From the NCBI GenBank assembly GCA_022777205.1, contig JALFGP010000081.1, positions 1-36,355 on the forward strand: 36,355 bases of DNA, given 5' to 3'. Below the pieces are notes generated by a model. The model saw only the letters and a list, made by a program, of their open reading frames with translations. It did no database searches and had not been told where the DNA came from. This document shows, piece after piece, positions 1-9,167 of this stretch. The position numbers and the translations under genes were made by a program. This DNA comes from Rikenellaceae bacterium (GTDB taxonomy: Bacteria > Bacteroidota > Bacteroidia > Bacteroidales > UBA932). Every line of letters begins with the position of its first letter. Positions within the stretch are counted from its first letter, which is position 1.

Positions 1-501
1 CGCCAGCATAAAGAATATGGCCGTAGCCATAAGCATCACGAAATCCGGACGGAGAAGAAAACTTCTCGACAGGCGGAAGGGCAGAGCCGTGCGGACTATG
101 AATCCTCCGTAGTTCTTGGCATAGTAGATATAGCGGTCACCGGAGGTTTCGGATTCTCTGATGAAGCATCCGTGGTTGTTCCCCTCAAGGCAGGCCTGTA
201 TTTCGGGGCGGTCCAGATGGTTTTCCAGAGTCTCTATATCAGCCTTGGTGTCATATATGACCTTGCCTCCGGGCAAAAGGACGCTGACCCGGACTTCACA
301 AGGCATCACCTTAATGATGCTATCCGCCACATTCACCTTGCAGCCGTTGATGGTCTCCGCGACCAGGTCGGCATAGATTTCCAGCTTCGACTCCAGAATC
401 TCCTTCTTATAATAATGCTCGCTGTGCAGCTCCACCGCAAGAACCATCAGGGTGAAGATCATCAGCACACCGCTGAGCCAGAGCAGGAGTTTTCTGTTCA
501 T
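1..501 (-). CDS. Sensor histidine kinase, N-terminal part (gene runs off the left edge)
   Basis: The first 167 codons of a membrane sensor kinase; the catalytic part lies beyond the window. What is visible is an N-terminal membrane segment (about residues 4-24), an extracytoplasmic sensor region of about 125 residues (25-150) and the beginning of a second hydrophobic segment (from about 154), the usual topology of a class I histidine kinase. The ATG at 501-499 overlaps the stop of the upstream response regulator as ATGA, so the two are translationally coupled and belong to one two-component system. No HisKA or HATPase motif can be seen here, so kinase identity rests on the pairing, the topology and general resemblance to Bacteroidales PhoR-like kinases. 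The divergent phosphate transporter and a Pho-box-like repeat suggest phosphate as the stimulus; this is inference. Confidence 0.8.
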   Translation of the reverse strand, partial: MNRKLLLWLSGVLMIFTLMVLAVELHSEHYYKKEILESKLEIYADLVAETINGCKVNVADSIIKVMPCEVRVSVLLPGGKVIYDTKADIETLENHLDRPEIQACLEGNNHGCFIRESETSGDRYIYYAKNYGGFIVRTALPFRLSRSFLLRPDFVMLMATAIFFMLA

Positions 502-1175
502 TGTATGGAATAGCCGAATCCGGCCCTGTTGACTATGAGGTCGTGGAACTCGCCGAGTTTGGAGCGTATTCTGGCGATATGCACGTCCACAGTCCTCTCC
601 AGTACGCAAGGGGCTTCCTTCCAGAGAGCGCCTATTATCTCTGAACGGGAGAAAGTGCGTCCCCTGTTGGATGCCAGCATAAGCAGTATGTCATATTCCT
701 TCTTGGACAACACCAGGGGTACCGAATTCACGGTCACCTTCTTGGCAACGGTGTCGATGGAGACAGGGCCGGCCTGGACAAGTTCCCCAGATTGGCCGGC
801 AGAGCCCTGTGAACTGCGTCTGAGCACGGCTTTCACCCTTGCAAGCACCTCGTACATTGAAAAAGGCTTGCTGATGTAGTCGTCCCCTCCGGCCGAAAAG
901 CCGGTGAGCATATCGTTCTCGGCATTGCGTGCAGTGAGGAAAATAATCGGTGTGGAATTCTTGAGCTCCTTGCGCAGCACATCGGCAAGCTTGAAGCCGG
1001 ACATACCGGGGAGCATCACATCCAGAAGGAAGAGATCGGGCACCCGCCCCTGCCTGATGCTGACCAATGCTGCCTCTGCTGTGCCGGCCTCTAAAACTTC
1101 ATAACCGGCAGCCTTAAGATTGAAGGCGAGGATTTCGCGGATATCCGCTTCATCGTCAACTATAAGAATCTTCAT
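498..1175 (-). CDS. OmpR/PhoB-family response regulator
   Basis: A 225-residue transcription regulator with a complete receiver domain (about 1-120) and a C-terminal winged-helix DNA-binding domain (about 130-225). The receiver has the acidic pocket D7/D8, the phospho-acceptor D52 in LLDVMLPG, the switch threonine T81 in FLTAR, and K103 in SKPF. The output domain shows the OmpR-type LSKKEYDILLML recognition and the RTVDVHIARIRSKLG helix. It is coupled to the downstream sensor kinase by an ATGA overlap. It is transcribed away from a Na+/phosphate cotransporter, with which it shares a 186-nt intergenic region carrying tandem CTGTnAn repeats, so a PhoB-like role is plausible but unproven. A minus-strand TATCTTTG -7 box precedes it. 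Confidence 0.93.
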   Translation of the reverse strand: MKILIVDDEADIREILAFNLKAAGYEVLEAGTAEAALVSIRQGRVPDLFLLDVMLPGMSGFKLADVLRKELKNSTPIIFLTARNAENDMLTGFSAGGDDYISKPFSMYEVLARVKAVLRRSSQGSAGQSGELVQAGPVSIDTVAKKVTVNSVPLVLSKKEYDILLMLASNRGRTFSRSEIIGALWKEAPCVLERTVDVHIARIRSKLGEFHDLIVNRAGFGYSIQ

Positions 1176-1194
1176 AAGTTGAAAAATTTCGGGA

Positions 1195-1202
1195 CAAAGA
1201 TA
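1195..1202 (-). promoter_or_regulatory. -7 box TATCTTTG for the two-component operon
   Basis: Read on the minus strand this is TATCTTTG, a full match to the Bacteroidetes -7 consensus TAnnTTTG, 19 nt before the regulator's ATG. A convincing -33 TTG element at the usual spacing is not evident. Confidence 0.5.
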
Positions 1203-1211
1203 ATTGTTTTC

Positions 1212-1229
1212 CTGTTACCATTCTGTGAT
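1212..1229 (+). promoter_or_regulatory. Pho-box-like tandem repeat
   Basis: Two 7-mers of the form CTGTnAn begin at 1212 and 1223, exactly 11 bp apart, with a 4-bp spacer (CATT). This is the layout of the proteobacterial Pho box (CTGTCAT, A/T-rich 4-mer, CTGTCAT). More TGTTAA/GTTAAAA elements follow at 1234, 1245 and 1266. It sits between a PhoB-family regulator and a phosphate transporter. Binding is inferred from architecture only. Confidence 0.4.
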
Positions 1230-1331
1230 AATTGTTAAAAAAGGGTTAAAAGAATTCCGGGATCTGTTAAGAAAAGCACAAGAAAAGGTAACCACAGGCC
1301 CGGGGCGGGTCCAAGTACATTGTCATCCTCA

Positions 1332-1339
1332 TAAATTTG
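1332..1339 (+). promoter_or_regulatory. -7 box TAAATTTG for the phosphate transporter
   Basis: TAAATTTG fits TAnnTTTG and lies 22 nt before the ATG at 1362; an AGGAA element sits just ahead of the start. No clear TTG is seen 19-21 nt upstream, which fits an activator-dependent promoter but does not prove it. Confidence 0.45.
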
Positions 1340-1361
1340 CCGCAAAAATTCAGGAAATTCA

Positions 1362-3044
1362 ATGCTGTTAAGTATTTTCACCCTCATCGGAGCCCTCGGA
1401 ATGTTCCTCTACGGAATGAACCTGATGAGTTCCGGACTCCAGAAAGCCGCAGGCAGCGGTTTGAGGCACTTGCTCGGTGCAATGACATCCAATCCGGTCA
1501 AAGCTGTTCTCACGGGATTCGGCGTAACGGCCGTCATTCAGTCTTCCAGCGCAACCACGGTTATGGTGGTGGGATTCGTGAGCGCTGGCCTGCTCACCCT
1601 TGCCCAGGCAATCGGAGTGATAATGGGAGCAAATATAGGCACCACGATGACCGCCTGGATCATCTCCATCTTCGGATTCAAGGCAGATGTTTCCGCCCTT
1701 GCCGTACCGCTGATGGCCCTCGGTTTCGTGATGAGCCTTTCGAAAAAAGACAAGTTGCGCAACATAAGCGAGTTCATAATCGGATTCAGCCTTCTGTTCC
1801 TGGGCTTGTCCCTTATGAAAGAGTCAGTGCCTGACCTCAAAGCCCATCCCGAAGTTCTGGGATTCATCCAGACCTGGTCCGGACACGGATTCGGTTCGGT
1901 GCTCCTCTTCCTTGCCCTAGGTACCATACTGACGCTCGTACTGCAATCTTCCAGTGCCACGGTAGCCCTCACTCTGATAATGCTGAATATGGGTTGGATA
2001 CAGTTCGATATGGCTGCTGCAATGGTCCTGGGTGAAAATATCGGCACCACCATCACCGCAAACATAGCCGCCTCTGTGGGAAATATCGATGCCAAACGGG
2101 CTGCCCTCGCCCACACTATTTTCAATATCTTCGGAGTTATATGGGCCCTGGCGGTCTTCCCGTGGTTCGTGAAGCTGGTCCAATGGCTGGTGAGCCTGCT
2201 GACCTCCGATCCTGAAACATCCCTGGTCTATGGCATTTCAATGTTCCATACCACCTTCAACCTCATCAACACCCTGGTAATGATATGGTTCACGAAACAG
2301 ATAGGCTCGGTGGTCAAGTTCATCATAAAGGACAAGCCGGCCTCTGCGGAAGAGAATGAGGACAGAATCAAATATCTGGACTATGGTCTGGTCTCCACCC
2401 CTGAGCTGGCCATAGCCGAGGCCAACAAGGAAATCAGCCATTTCGGCAAAATAATGAAGAACGGGCTGGAACATATAGACAATGCCCTGCTTTCTTCCGA
2501 CAGTCGGGAAAAGTATGAGCCATTCCGAAAGAAACTGGTGAAATATGAGGAAATTTCCGACAGAATCGAATACGAAATCGTGAACTTCCTCAACGACCTC
2601 AACAAGGACAGCCTGAGCGAAGCATCCAAGGCCAATGTCCGTTCCCTTCTCAGAATCAGCGGTGAGTTGGAATCCCTGGGAGACAGCGGGGAAGCCATCA
2701 GCAGGACCATCTCCAATATGCAGTCCTATGGACGCAAACTCTCCCCGGAGCACATCGACAATCTGCACAAGATGGTGGGCCTTCTGTCCAAAGCCTATGA
2801 GGATATGATCGACAACCTGCAGACCCGCCCGTCAGAAATCTACAATGCAATTGAGGACGAGAAGGCCATCAACGCCTTCCGGGACAGTTGCCGCAACAAG
2901 GAACTGAGCGAAATCGAGCGCAAGGGCGACTCCTATTTCGAAACCGTGTTCTATCTGGACATACTTGAGGAACTGGAACAAATGGGCGACTACCTCATCA
3001 ATATTTCCCAGGCCAGCAAAAAGCCGAAAGGAAAAGAAGCCTAA
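1362..3044 (+). CDS. Na+/phosphate cotransporter (NptA/PNaS family) with C-terminal PhoU-like domain
   Basis: A 560-residue inner-membrane protein that should import inorganic phosphate with sodium. It has the family's inverted duplication: QSSSAT at 60-65 and again at 195-200, each followed by a GxNIGTT motif (89-95 and 224-230). The hydrophobic transport part covers about residues 1-320. The remainder (about 345-550) is charged and helical like PhoU, with two helical bundles; such fusions are common in bacterial NptA-type transporters. It is alone on its strand, divergent from the two-component pair, which suggests control by that pair. The next gene, dnaX, has its own candidate -7 box. Confidence 0.93.
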   Translation: MLLSIFTLIGALGMFLYGMNLMSSGLQKAAGSGLRHLLGAMTSNPVKAVLTGFGVTAVIQSSSATTVMVVGFVSAGLLTLAQAIGVIMGANIGTTMTAWIISIFGFKADVSALAVPLMALGFVMSLSKKDKLRNISEFIIGFSLLFLGLSLMKESVPDLKAHPEVLGFIQTWSGHGFGSVLLFLALGTILTLVLQSSSATVALTLIMLNMGWIQFDMAAAMVLGENIGTTITANIAASVGNIDAKRAALAHTIFNIFGVIWALAVFPWFVKLVQWLVSLLTSDPETSLVYGISMFHTTFNLINTLVMIWFTKQIGSVVKFIIKDKPASAEENEDRIKYLDYGLVSTPELAIAEANKEISHFGKIMKNGLEHIDNALLSSDSREKYEPFRKKLVKYEEISDRIEYEIVNFLNDLNKDSLSEASKANVRSLLRISGELESLGDSGEAISRTISNMQSYGRKLSPEHIDNLHKMVGLLSKAYEDMIDNLQTRPSEIYNAIEDEKAINAFRDSCRNKELSEIERKGDSYFETVFYLDILEELEQMGDYLINISQASKKPKGKEA

Positions 3045-3059
3045 TACGACAGTTTTTAC

Positions 3060-3067
3060 TATCTTTG
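3060..3067 (+). promoter_or_regulatory. -7 box TATCTTTG upstream of dnaX
   Basis: Exact TAnnTTTG match 45 nt before the dnaX ATG and 15 nt after the transporter's stop. A -33 element is not evident. Confidence 0.45.
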
Positions 3068-3112
3068 CAGATTACGGGGTAAAAAATCAGAGACCGTCGT
3101 GGAAAAAACCAT

Positions 3113-4894
3113 ATGGAACAATACATCGTATCTGCACGAAAATACAGGCCGGACAATTTTGGAACGCTCATAGGCCAGGACAACATTGCCAGGACTCTCA
3201 AAAATTCAATCCTGAGGGGGCAACTGGCACACGCATATCTGTTCTGCGGGCCAAGGGGTGTGGGCAAGACCACCACTGCCAGGATTTTTGCAAAAATGAT
3301 CAACTGCTCAAACCCGTCAGCGGATATGGAGCCCTGCGGGGAATGTGAATCCTGCCGTTCATTTGCGGAAGGGCGGTCCTATTGCATACACGAGCTCGAT
3401 GCCGCATCCAACAACGGAGTGGAAGACATCAAGGCCCTTATGGACCAGGTCAGGGTGCCTCCGCAGGTGGGCAAATACAGTGTCTATATCATAGACGAGG
3501 TGCATATGCTCTCGCAGCAGGCCTTCAACGCCTTCCTCAAAACCCTCGAGGAGCCGCCTGCACACGCCATATTTATACTTGCAACCACCGAGAAGCACAA
3601 GATTCTCCCGACCATACTCTCCCGCTGCCAGACTTACGACTTCAACAGGATTTCGGTGGAGGACATAGTCAGGAACCTCAGAATGGTGGCAGGCAAGGAG
3701 GGCATCAGCATCGACGACGAATCCCTTCACATCATCGCCCACAAGGCAGACGGAGCCATGAGGGATGCACTGACCATTTTCGACCAGACGGTGGCATTTT
3801 GCGGAACGGATGTGAAATATGCCGATGTGATCCGTAACCTCAACGTGCTGGACTATGAATACAGTTTCTCCCTTGTGGAACATTTCCTCACAGGCGATTA
3901 CGCTTTCTGCCTCAAGACCTTCGATGAAATTCTGGCAAAGGGTTTCAATGCCCTGCACTTCGTGGGAGCCCTCAGTTCGCACCTGAGAGACCTTGCCGTA
4001 ACCAAGGCAGGAGGTCTGGATTCGCTGCTTGAACTGCCAGCATCACTCAAGAGCCGTTATGTGGAACAGGCGGCCAAATGTTCCCCTGCATTCCTTTATG
4101 AAGCTTTGGGGATAACCACAGCCTGCGAATCGGCCTACAAGGCGGCTATCAATCCGAGACTGCATATTGAATTTGCGCTTATGAGGCTTTGCTATCTGGT
4201 GACCAAGCCTGAAGGCGGCTCCACGGCTGCCAAACCGGCCGAAACGCCTAAACCGGTTGAAACGCCGAAAGCGCCTGAAACCCCAAAACCGATTGAAACG
4301 CCGAAAGCAACTGAAACGGCAGAAACGCCGAAAGCGCCAGAAACCCCAAAACCTGCCGAAACCCCGAAAGTGACCGAAACCCCGAAAGTGGCCGAAGCCC
4401 CGAAACTTGTTGAAGAACCCCAGCCGAAGACCAGAAGAGGCAGTCGTGGAGGAATATCTATGACAGGCCTGATGGAAACCCAAGTTGCAGCCCCTGCCGC
4501 TACCGAAACAACCGTGGTGAAAATCCCAAGTGAGGACGAAATCAGGGCAGCCTGGCCGAAACTCGCCCAAATCTACGCCTCCAAGCCAAGACTCTTCAAT
4601 ATGCTTTCCAATTCCGCCCTCGAATTTGCAGAATCCGAAGGCAAAAGGACTGTACGCTTCGAAGTGGTCAACGACGCCCAGAAAGAATGGGTGGAAACCA
4701 AACTTCTGCACGAGTTGGAGGGCAATATCCGCAAGATTGCCGGAAATGAGGCAATACTGATGGAAGTGAAAGTGACCCCGGCAGAGCAGAAAAAGAACGA
4801 AGCCTATATGCCCTCCGACAAGGCCAAGGTGCTGATGGCCAAGAATGAAGAAGTGAAGAAACTCGTCAAGGACTTCTCCCTTGACATAAAATAG
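3113..4894 (+). CDS. dnaX: DNA polymerase III subunit gamma/tau
   Basis: This is the clamp-loader ATPase of the replicative polymerase (593 residues). It opens with the family's IVSARKYRP motif. The AAA+ module has Walker A GPRGVGKT (46-53), a four-cysteine zinc site (C65, C75, C78, C81), Walker B YIIDEV (125-130), sensor 1 ATTE (157-160) and the SRC arginine finger (170-172). After the collar domain comes a low-complexity linker (about 375-432) made of PxETPK hexads, then a C-terminal domain (about 455-593) expected to contact the polymerase. No frameshift slippery site for a short gamma form was seen. lptB follows after 9 nt, so the two are probably co-transcribed. Confidence 0.97.
   Translation: MEQYIVSARKYRPDNFGTLIGQDNIARTLKNSILRGQLAHAYLFCGPRGVGKTTTARIFAKMINCSNPSADMEPCGECESCRSFAEGRSYCIHELDAASNNGVEDIKALMDQVRVPPQVGKYSVYIIDEVHMLSQQAFNAFLKTLEEPPAHAIFILATTEKHKILPTILSRCQTYDFNRISVEDIVRNLRMVAGKEGISIDDESLHIIAHKADGAMRDALTIFDQTVAFCGTDVKYADVIRNLNVLDYEYSFSLVEHFLTGDYAFCLKTFDEILAKGFNALHFVGALSSHLRDLAVTKAGGLDSLLELPASLKSRYVEQAAKCSPAFLYEALGITTACESAYKAAINPRLHIEFALMRLCYLVTKPEGGSTAAKPAETPKPVETPKAPETPKPIETPKATETAETPKAPETPKPAETPKVTETPKVAEAPKLVEEPQPKTRRGSRGGISMTGLMETQVAAPAATETTVVKIPSEDEIRAAWPKLAQIYASKPRLFNMLSNSALEFAESEGKRTVRFEVVNDAQKEWVETKLLHELEGNIRKIAGNEAILMEVKVTPAEQKKNEAYMPSDKAKVLMAKNEEVKKLVKDFSLDIK
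4232..4406 (+). repeat. 18-nt tandem repeat inside dnaX (PxETPK hexads)
   Basis: About nine degenerate copies of an 18-nt unit encoding PxETPK (variants PAETPK, PVETPK, APETPK, PIETPK, VTETPK), with one irregular ATETAETPK unit. Copies stay in frame, so slippage would lengthen or shorten the linker by six residues. Confidence 0.85.
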
Positions 4895-4903
4895 AGCAAA
4901 GCG

Positions 4904-5674
4904 ATGAAACTCCGTTGCGAGAATCTTGTCAAAAAATACGGCGTCCGTACAGTCGTGAAGGGCGTGTCGATGGAAGTGGAACAGGGAGAAATAGTGGGCT
5001 TCCTCGGACCTAACGGTGCAGGAAAGACCACCAGTTTCTATATGATTACAGGTCTGGTCGTACCGAATGAGGGACGCATCTTCCTGGACGACGAGGAAAT
5101 CACCGGCCTGCCTATGTACAAGAGGGCACAGAAAGGCGTGGGGTATCTGGCGCAGGAGGCTTCAGTCTTCCGGAAAATGAGCGTGGAGGACAATATCATG
5201 TCAGTGATGGAAATGTCCAAACAGTTTTCCAAGGAAGAGCGCAAGGAGAGGCTTGAAAGCCTGCTGGACGAATTCAACCTGCACAAAGTCCGCAAAAGTT
5301 ACGGCAACCAACTCTCCGGAGGCGAAAGACGCCGCTGCGAGATTGCCCGGGCTCTTGCCATAGACCCGAAATTCATTCTCCTCGACGAGCCTTTCGCGGG
5401 AGTGGACCCGATTGCTGTGGAAGACATCCAGTACATCATCGCGAAGCTGAAATACAAGAACATAGGAGTAATCATCACCGACCACAACGTGGGTGAGACC
5501 CTGGCCATAATAGACCGCGCCTACCTCCTTTACGAAGGGACCATACTCCAGGCTGGCACCCCGGAAGCCCTCGCGGCAGACGATGAGGTCCGTACCAAAT
5601 ATCTGGGTTCCAATTTCGTGCTCAAGCGTTCAGACGCATTCATACGCGCCGAAAGAGAACTGCATATCAAATAA
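4904..5674 (+). CDS. lptB: Lipopolysaccharide export ABC transporter, ATP-binding protein
   Basis: A 256-residue cytoplasmic ATPase that powers LPS extraction from the inner membrane together with LptF/LptG, which are not in this window. All ABC motifs are present: Walker A GPNGAGKT (35-42), Q-loop Q84, signature LSGGE (137-141), Walker B FILLDEP (157-163) and the H-loop H194 in ITDHNV. The LptB-type stretch FAGVDPIAVEDIQ follows Walker B, and the length matches the family. It lies 9 nt after dnaX on the same strand. The next gene is convergent, with about 60 nt between and no clear terminator. Confidence 0.95.
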   Translation: MKLRCENLVKKYGVRTVVKGVSMEVEQGEIVGFLGPNGAGKTTSFYMITGLVVPNEGRIFLDDEEITGLPMYKRAQKGVGYLAQEASVFRKMSVEDNIMSVMEMSKQFSKEERKERLESLLDEFNLHKVRKSYGNQLSGGERRRCEIARALAIDPKFILLDEPFAGVDPIAVEDIQYIIAKLKYKNIGVIITDHNVGETLAIIDRAYLLYEGTILQAGTPEALAADDEVRTKYLGSNFVLKRSDAFIRAERELHIK

Positions 5675-5733
5675 TCCGCAAGACTTGGATTCATTGGAAG
5701 GACTTGCGAAACTTGAGTCAGACAACTCGAAGC

Positions 5734-8700
5734 TCAGGATTGCACGCTGCACTTTGGAAGAGTCACGGTGAAGCAGGCGCCGCCCAAGGCAAAGGAACGG
5801 CTGTATTCTATGGTACCGTTGCAGGACTCCACAATGCTCCGGCATATTGAAAGTCCGAGACCCGTACCGCTGCTCTTGGTCGTGAAATTCGGCACGAACA
5901 GCTTGTCCAGATTTTCCGGAGCCACGCCCGTACCATTGTCATCCACCACTATGTCGTAGCAGTCCTCCCGAGTGCTGCTGTTGCGCAGAGCAATCATCAC
6001 TCGTCCCTCCCTCGGCTCAAGCCCGGCATCAGTCTCGTCCTTGCAGCGCACCTCAATTGCCTGTATCGCATTGGTAATCAAGTTAATGAACACCCTCACC
6101 AGCTGCGACTGCGGAGCCAGCACCAAGGCCTGGGACATTCCCACATAGGTAATCTTGATATGTTCCCGGTTGTCGAACATAAAGGCCTGCTCAGACAGCA
6201 TATTGTCCACATCCACCACAGTGGCCTGCTCCCCGTAAAGTTTCGCAATGGCTGAGAATCCGCTGGCAGTTTCCGCAAGCACGTCGATATGTTCCAGTAT
6301 CACCTTGGCCGTCTCGTCAAACTTGGCATCCCAATCCTCTGCCCCGTTTGCCCTCAGACGCATAAGCTTCTGGATTTTCAATTTGATAGGAGTGAGAGAA
6401 TTCTTGATTTCGTGGGCCACCTGGCGGGCCATTTCGCTCCATGCACTGTCCCTCTCCGCCTTGGCCAATTGACGTGTACTGCTCTCCAGCTCCCGCACCA
6501 TCTTGTTGTAGGCCTCCACCAATGAGCTCACCTCATCATTCCCCTGATATTCAATCTCTTCCAATTTATGTATGTCCACGGAGTCCATAGTCCGCCCAAG
6601 CTTCATCAACTTGCGGAACAGGTTTTCAGTTACGGTGGAACTCAGCCAGATGGACAACAAAAGCAGCAGGAAGAAAAGGCAGATAATCAGGAAGGTGTGC
6701 ATTATGGCTTCCCGGCTGAAATTGTAATCCGTGCTGGTGTAGGGGCAGTTGACTATTGCCAGCATTGTCCCGTCATCATTGCATATCGGGGCATAGAGGG
6801 CATAATAGCTGTTGCGGGCCAGTTCCTCCTTGTGGATATAGAACCGCTGGCTCATCACCTTTATATTATAATAGGCATCCTGATTCAGGCGGCTTCCGAA
6901 AGTCATTCTCTCGAAGAGTTCCGGAGCCGTGCTGGAGAATACCTTGCCCGACGGGGTGTAGAGAGTGATGTCGGAATTGACGATTTGTGCCGTCTCGGAA
7001 ATGGTCTCGTAAAAATCCGGAGTCTGCAGATCGTGGAAGGATGAGGCTTTGATGCACTTTTTCTCCAAAAGGGCCTGAACCGTGTTTATTTTGTTGGACA
7101 TCAGCCTGTTGAGATTACTTTCATTCCTGCCGGTCACGAACATTATGCTCACAAAGGCAATGGCCGCCAGGGTGATGAAAAGCGAGATTACAAGCAGCAT
7201 ATTTATCTTGGTCCTCAGATAGTTGCGGTTGGTCCTGCGTAAGGAGAACTTCCTGCGCGAGATGAAAATGATGCAGAAGGAAAGCAGGAAGAGGAAGGAG
7301 AAAGCTGCGAAAACGGACACATATTTTCTGGTCGGACGGGATATGACCACCATCTCGTGTTCGTTGATGAGGGAACAGAAATGGTCGAAATTGCGGTACC
7401 TGAAGAAACAACGCCCGTTTTCATCGAAGCGAAGCTGCTCAATATGGGTGGTGACTGTAGGATAGGGATAATTGCCCCGGAAGAGCTTGATTTTGTCGTC
7501 GATGTATTTCGCATAGCAATAATAGGCCGGGATACCCTCCGCTGCAATGCCGCTGCTGCGCGGAAGAATGCTCTTGTAACCATACAAATCCGATTCCCTG
7601 TTGTTGGCAATCCTCAGCAAGACCTTCACCAGTTTGGATTCCTGGGTCCAGTACATAAACACCCCGTAATAGCCTCCCCGGCTGTCCGGACTGTCGTTGT
7701 AGAAGAAATGCGACTCGTCGGTAATCCTTGTGGACACGTCCAGCACATCCTTGAGCAAGATTTCACCTGCTTTGTCTCCCGGTCGTAGCACCTTCACGGA
7801 TATGTCGTGGGTCTGGGAAATGCGGTAGAGATAGGTCTCGGCAATGCGGTTGCGTATGGGCCTGTCACTGTTGTCCATCTGGGCGAGTTTGGAGACTATA
7901 GGGTCCAAGGCTATGGCATCCTCAACTCCAAGCAGCTGTATTTCAAGCGAAAGGTCCCGTTCTATGGCCAGGCGGTCAGTCCACGACCACACCTGTCTCT
8001 CCTCCTTCTGGAAACCGAAGATTACTGTGGCAATAGCTATGTAGCCGGCTGTAATCAGTGCGAAAAGCAGCGGCCACACATTGGACCTGAGATTCAATCT
8101 GAGACCGAAGAACTCCCTGAACACCACCTTCAGGCTGAACAGCTGGAAGAGGGTCATCATTATGAGCAGGGTGTAGGAAATCACCACCAGCAGAGAGAAG
8201 AAGATATTCCCGCCCGAGCGGAAGAAATCCAAATTCAGGGAAGAATTGAGTATGAATGAACGGAAGGTGAACAAAATGTACCAGGCAGAGAGCGCGACAG
8301 CCAATGCTATGCCGGTGCCATAGGCTGCGATAGAGATTCTTCTCATACGCCTGTCCTTGATATAGAGCAGGCGCAGACTTTTGCGTCTATTGTGGTAAAT
8401 AAGCCATAAAGCGGTGAAAATCAAGCAGTTGAACAGCAAAAGTACGCCTAAGGAAGAGAGCACGGGACCATCGGCATAGACCAGTGGCGAAAAGAGGGAA
8501 CTGCCCATATCGTTCTTCACCGGAACCGTGGAACTGCGCACAACCTTGAACACCGGACGTCCCTCGACCTGCACTTCCGAACCGCTGTCCTCGCTCAGGG
8601 GGACGATGTCGTAGTTGGCAGAGAGATGCAGATTGGGATTTATGCCGTTTTTACCCCTGAGATATCTCTCGATAATGGTGTTTTTGATTTCCACTCCGCT

Positions 8701-9162
8701 GACAACGGTAACATTGCCCCGGCCCTTGACCGAGCGCACAAGATACCATTTGGGGCCCATATTCATATAGGTAAGCTCTCCGCTTGCCCTTGCCAAAGGC
8801 GGGAAAAGCAGGCTCGGGGTGTTGATAATCCTGGCAAAGACCGTCTTGGAGGAGATGTCGTCGTTGGTCTCGGTGAACTGGTTGCACCAGGAATGAAGAG
8901 TGTCCCCCACGTATTTGTAGATGACTATGTCCTTGGGAAGATTGTCGAAGTGGATGAAATCGGAAGTGGAAGATTCCAGTACGGTGTTCACATAACCATC
9001 CATCTTCTTAATCCTTTGGGAAACATTTGCGGCAACCCTCAAAGATGCTGTTTCGGGACCATAAGGGGTTATGGCTATGGCTATTATGATGCCTACGACA
9101 ATGATGACCCCCAACGTGAAAATCACGCCGAAAACCTTGTCACTGAGAAATCTTCTTTTCAT
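5734..9162 (-). CDS. Large orphan NtrY-like membrane histidine kinase
   Basis: About 1142 residues from the ATG at 9162; an in-frame TTG at 9180 is possible but overlaps the -7 box. About eight membrane segments are visible (near 11-32, 234-256, 277-299, 319-344, 364-382, 614-636, 653-677, 823-842). These frame an N-terminal extracytoplasmic domain (33-233) and two later loops (about 383-613 and 678-822). A HAMP-like stretch follows (843-900), then the H-box VAHEIKNSLTPIKLK with H917, the N-box NLITNAIQAI, the G1 box DDNGTG and the G2 box GTGLGL. The catalytic half resembles NtrY. The protein is about twice the usual NtrY length and has no response regulator beside it, so partner and stimulus are unknown. 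It is transcribed divergently from the DUF4783 gene and converges on lptB. Confidence 0.88.
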   Translation of the reverse strand: MKRRFLSDKVFGVIFTLGVIIVVGIIIAIAITPYGPETASLRVAANVSQRIKKMDGYVNTVLESSTSDFIHFDNLPKDIVIYKYVGDTLHSWCNQFTETNDDISSKTVFARIINTPSLLFPPLARASGELTYMNMGPKWYLVRSVKGRGNVTVVSGVEIKNTIIERYLRGKNGINPNLHLSANYDIVPLSEDSGSEVQVEGRPVFKVVRSSTVPVKNDMGSSLFSPLVYADGPVLSSLGVLLLFNCLIFTALWLIYHNRRKSLRLLYIKDRRMRRISIAAYGTGIALAVALSAWYILFTFRSFILNSSLNLDFFRSGGNIFFSLLVVISYTLLIMMTLFQLFSLKVVFREFFGLRLNLRSNVWPLLFALITAGYIAIATVIFGFQKEERQVWSWTDRLAIERDLSLEIQLLGVEDAIALDPIVSKLAQMDNSDRPIRNRIAETYLYRISQTHDISVKVLRPGDKAGEILLKDVLDVSTRITDESHFFYNDSPDSRGGYYGVFMYWTQESKLVKVLLRIANNRESDLYGYKSILPRSSGIAAEGIPAYYCYAKYIDDKIKLFRGNYPYPTVTTHIEQLRFDENGRCFFRYRNFDHFCSLINEHEMVVISRPTRKYVSVFAAFSFLFLLSFCIIFISRRKFSLRRTNRNYLRTKINMLLVISLFITLAAIAFVSIMFVTGRNESNLNRLMSNKINTVQALLEKKCIKASSFHDLQTPDFYETISETAQIVNSDITLYTPSGKVFSSTAPELFERMTFGSRLNQDAYYNIKVMSQRFYIHKEELARNSYYALYAPICNDDGTMLAIVNCPYTSTDYNFSREAIMHTFLIICLFFLLLLLSIWLSSTVTENLFRKLMKLGRTMDSVDIHKLEEIEYQGNDEVSSLVEAYNKMVRELESSTRQLAKAERDSAWSEMARQVAHEIKNSLTPIKLKIQKLMRLRANGAEDWDAKFDETAKVILEHIDVLAETASGFSAIAKLYGEQATVVDVDNMLSEQAFMFDNREHIKITYVGMSQALVLAPQSQLVRVFINLITNAIQAIEVRCKDETDAGLEPREGRVMIALRNSSTREDCYDIVVDDNGTGVAPENLDKLFVPNFTTKSSGTGLGLSICRSIVESCNGTIEYSRSFALGGACFTVTLPKCSVQS

Positions 9163-9167
9163 ACCTG

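Noticed and set aside
1..513. Plus-strand frames at 161-376 and 172-513
   Set aside because: They are antisense to the kinase N-terminus, which is coupled to the response regulator by an ATGA overlap and has the expected topology.
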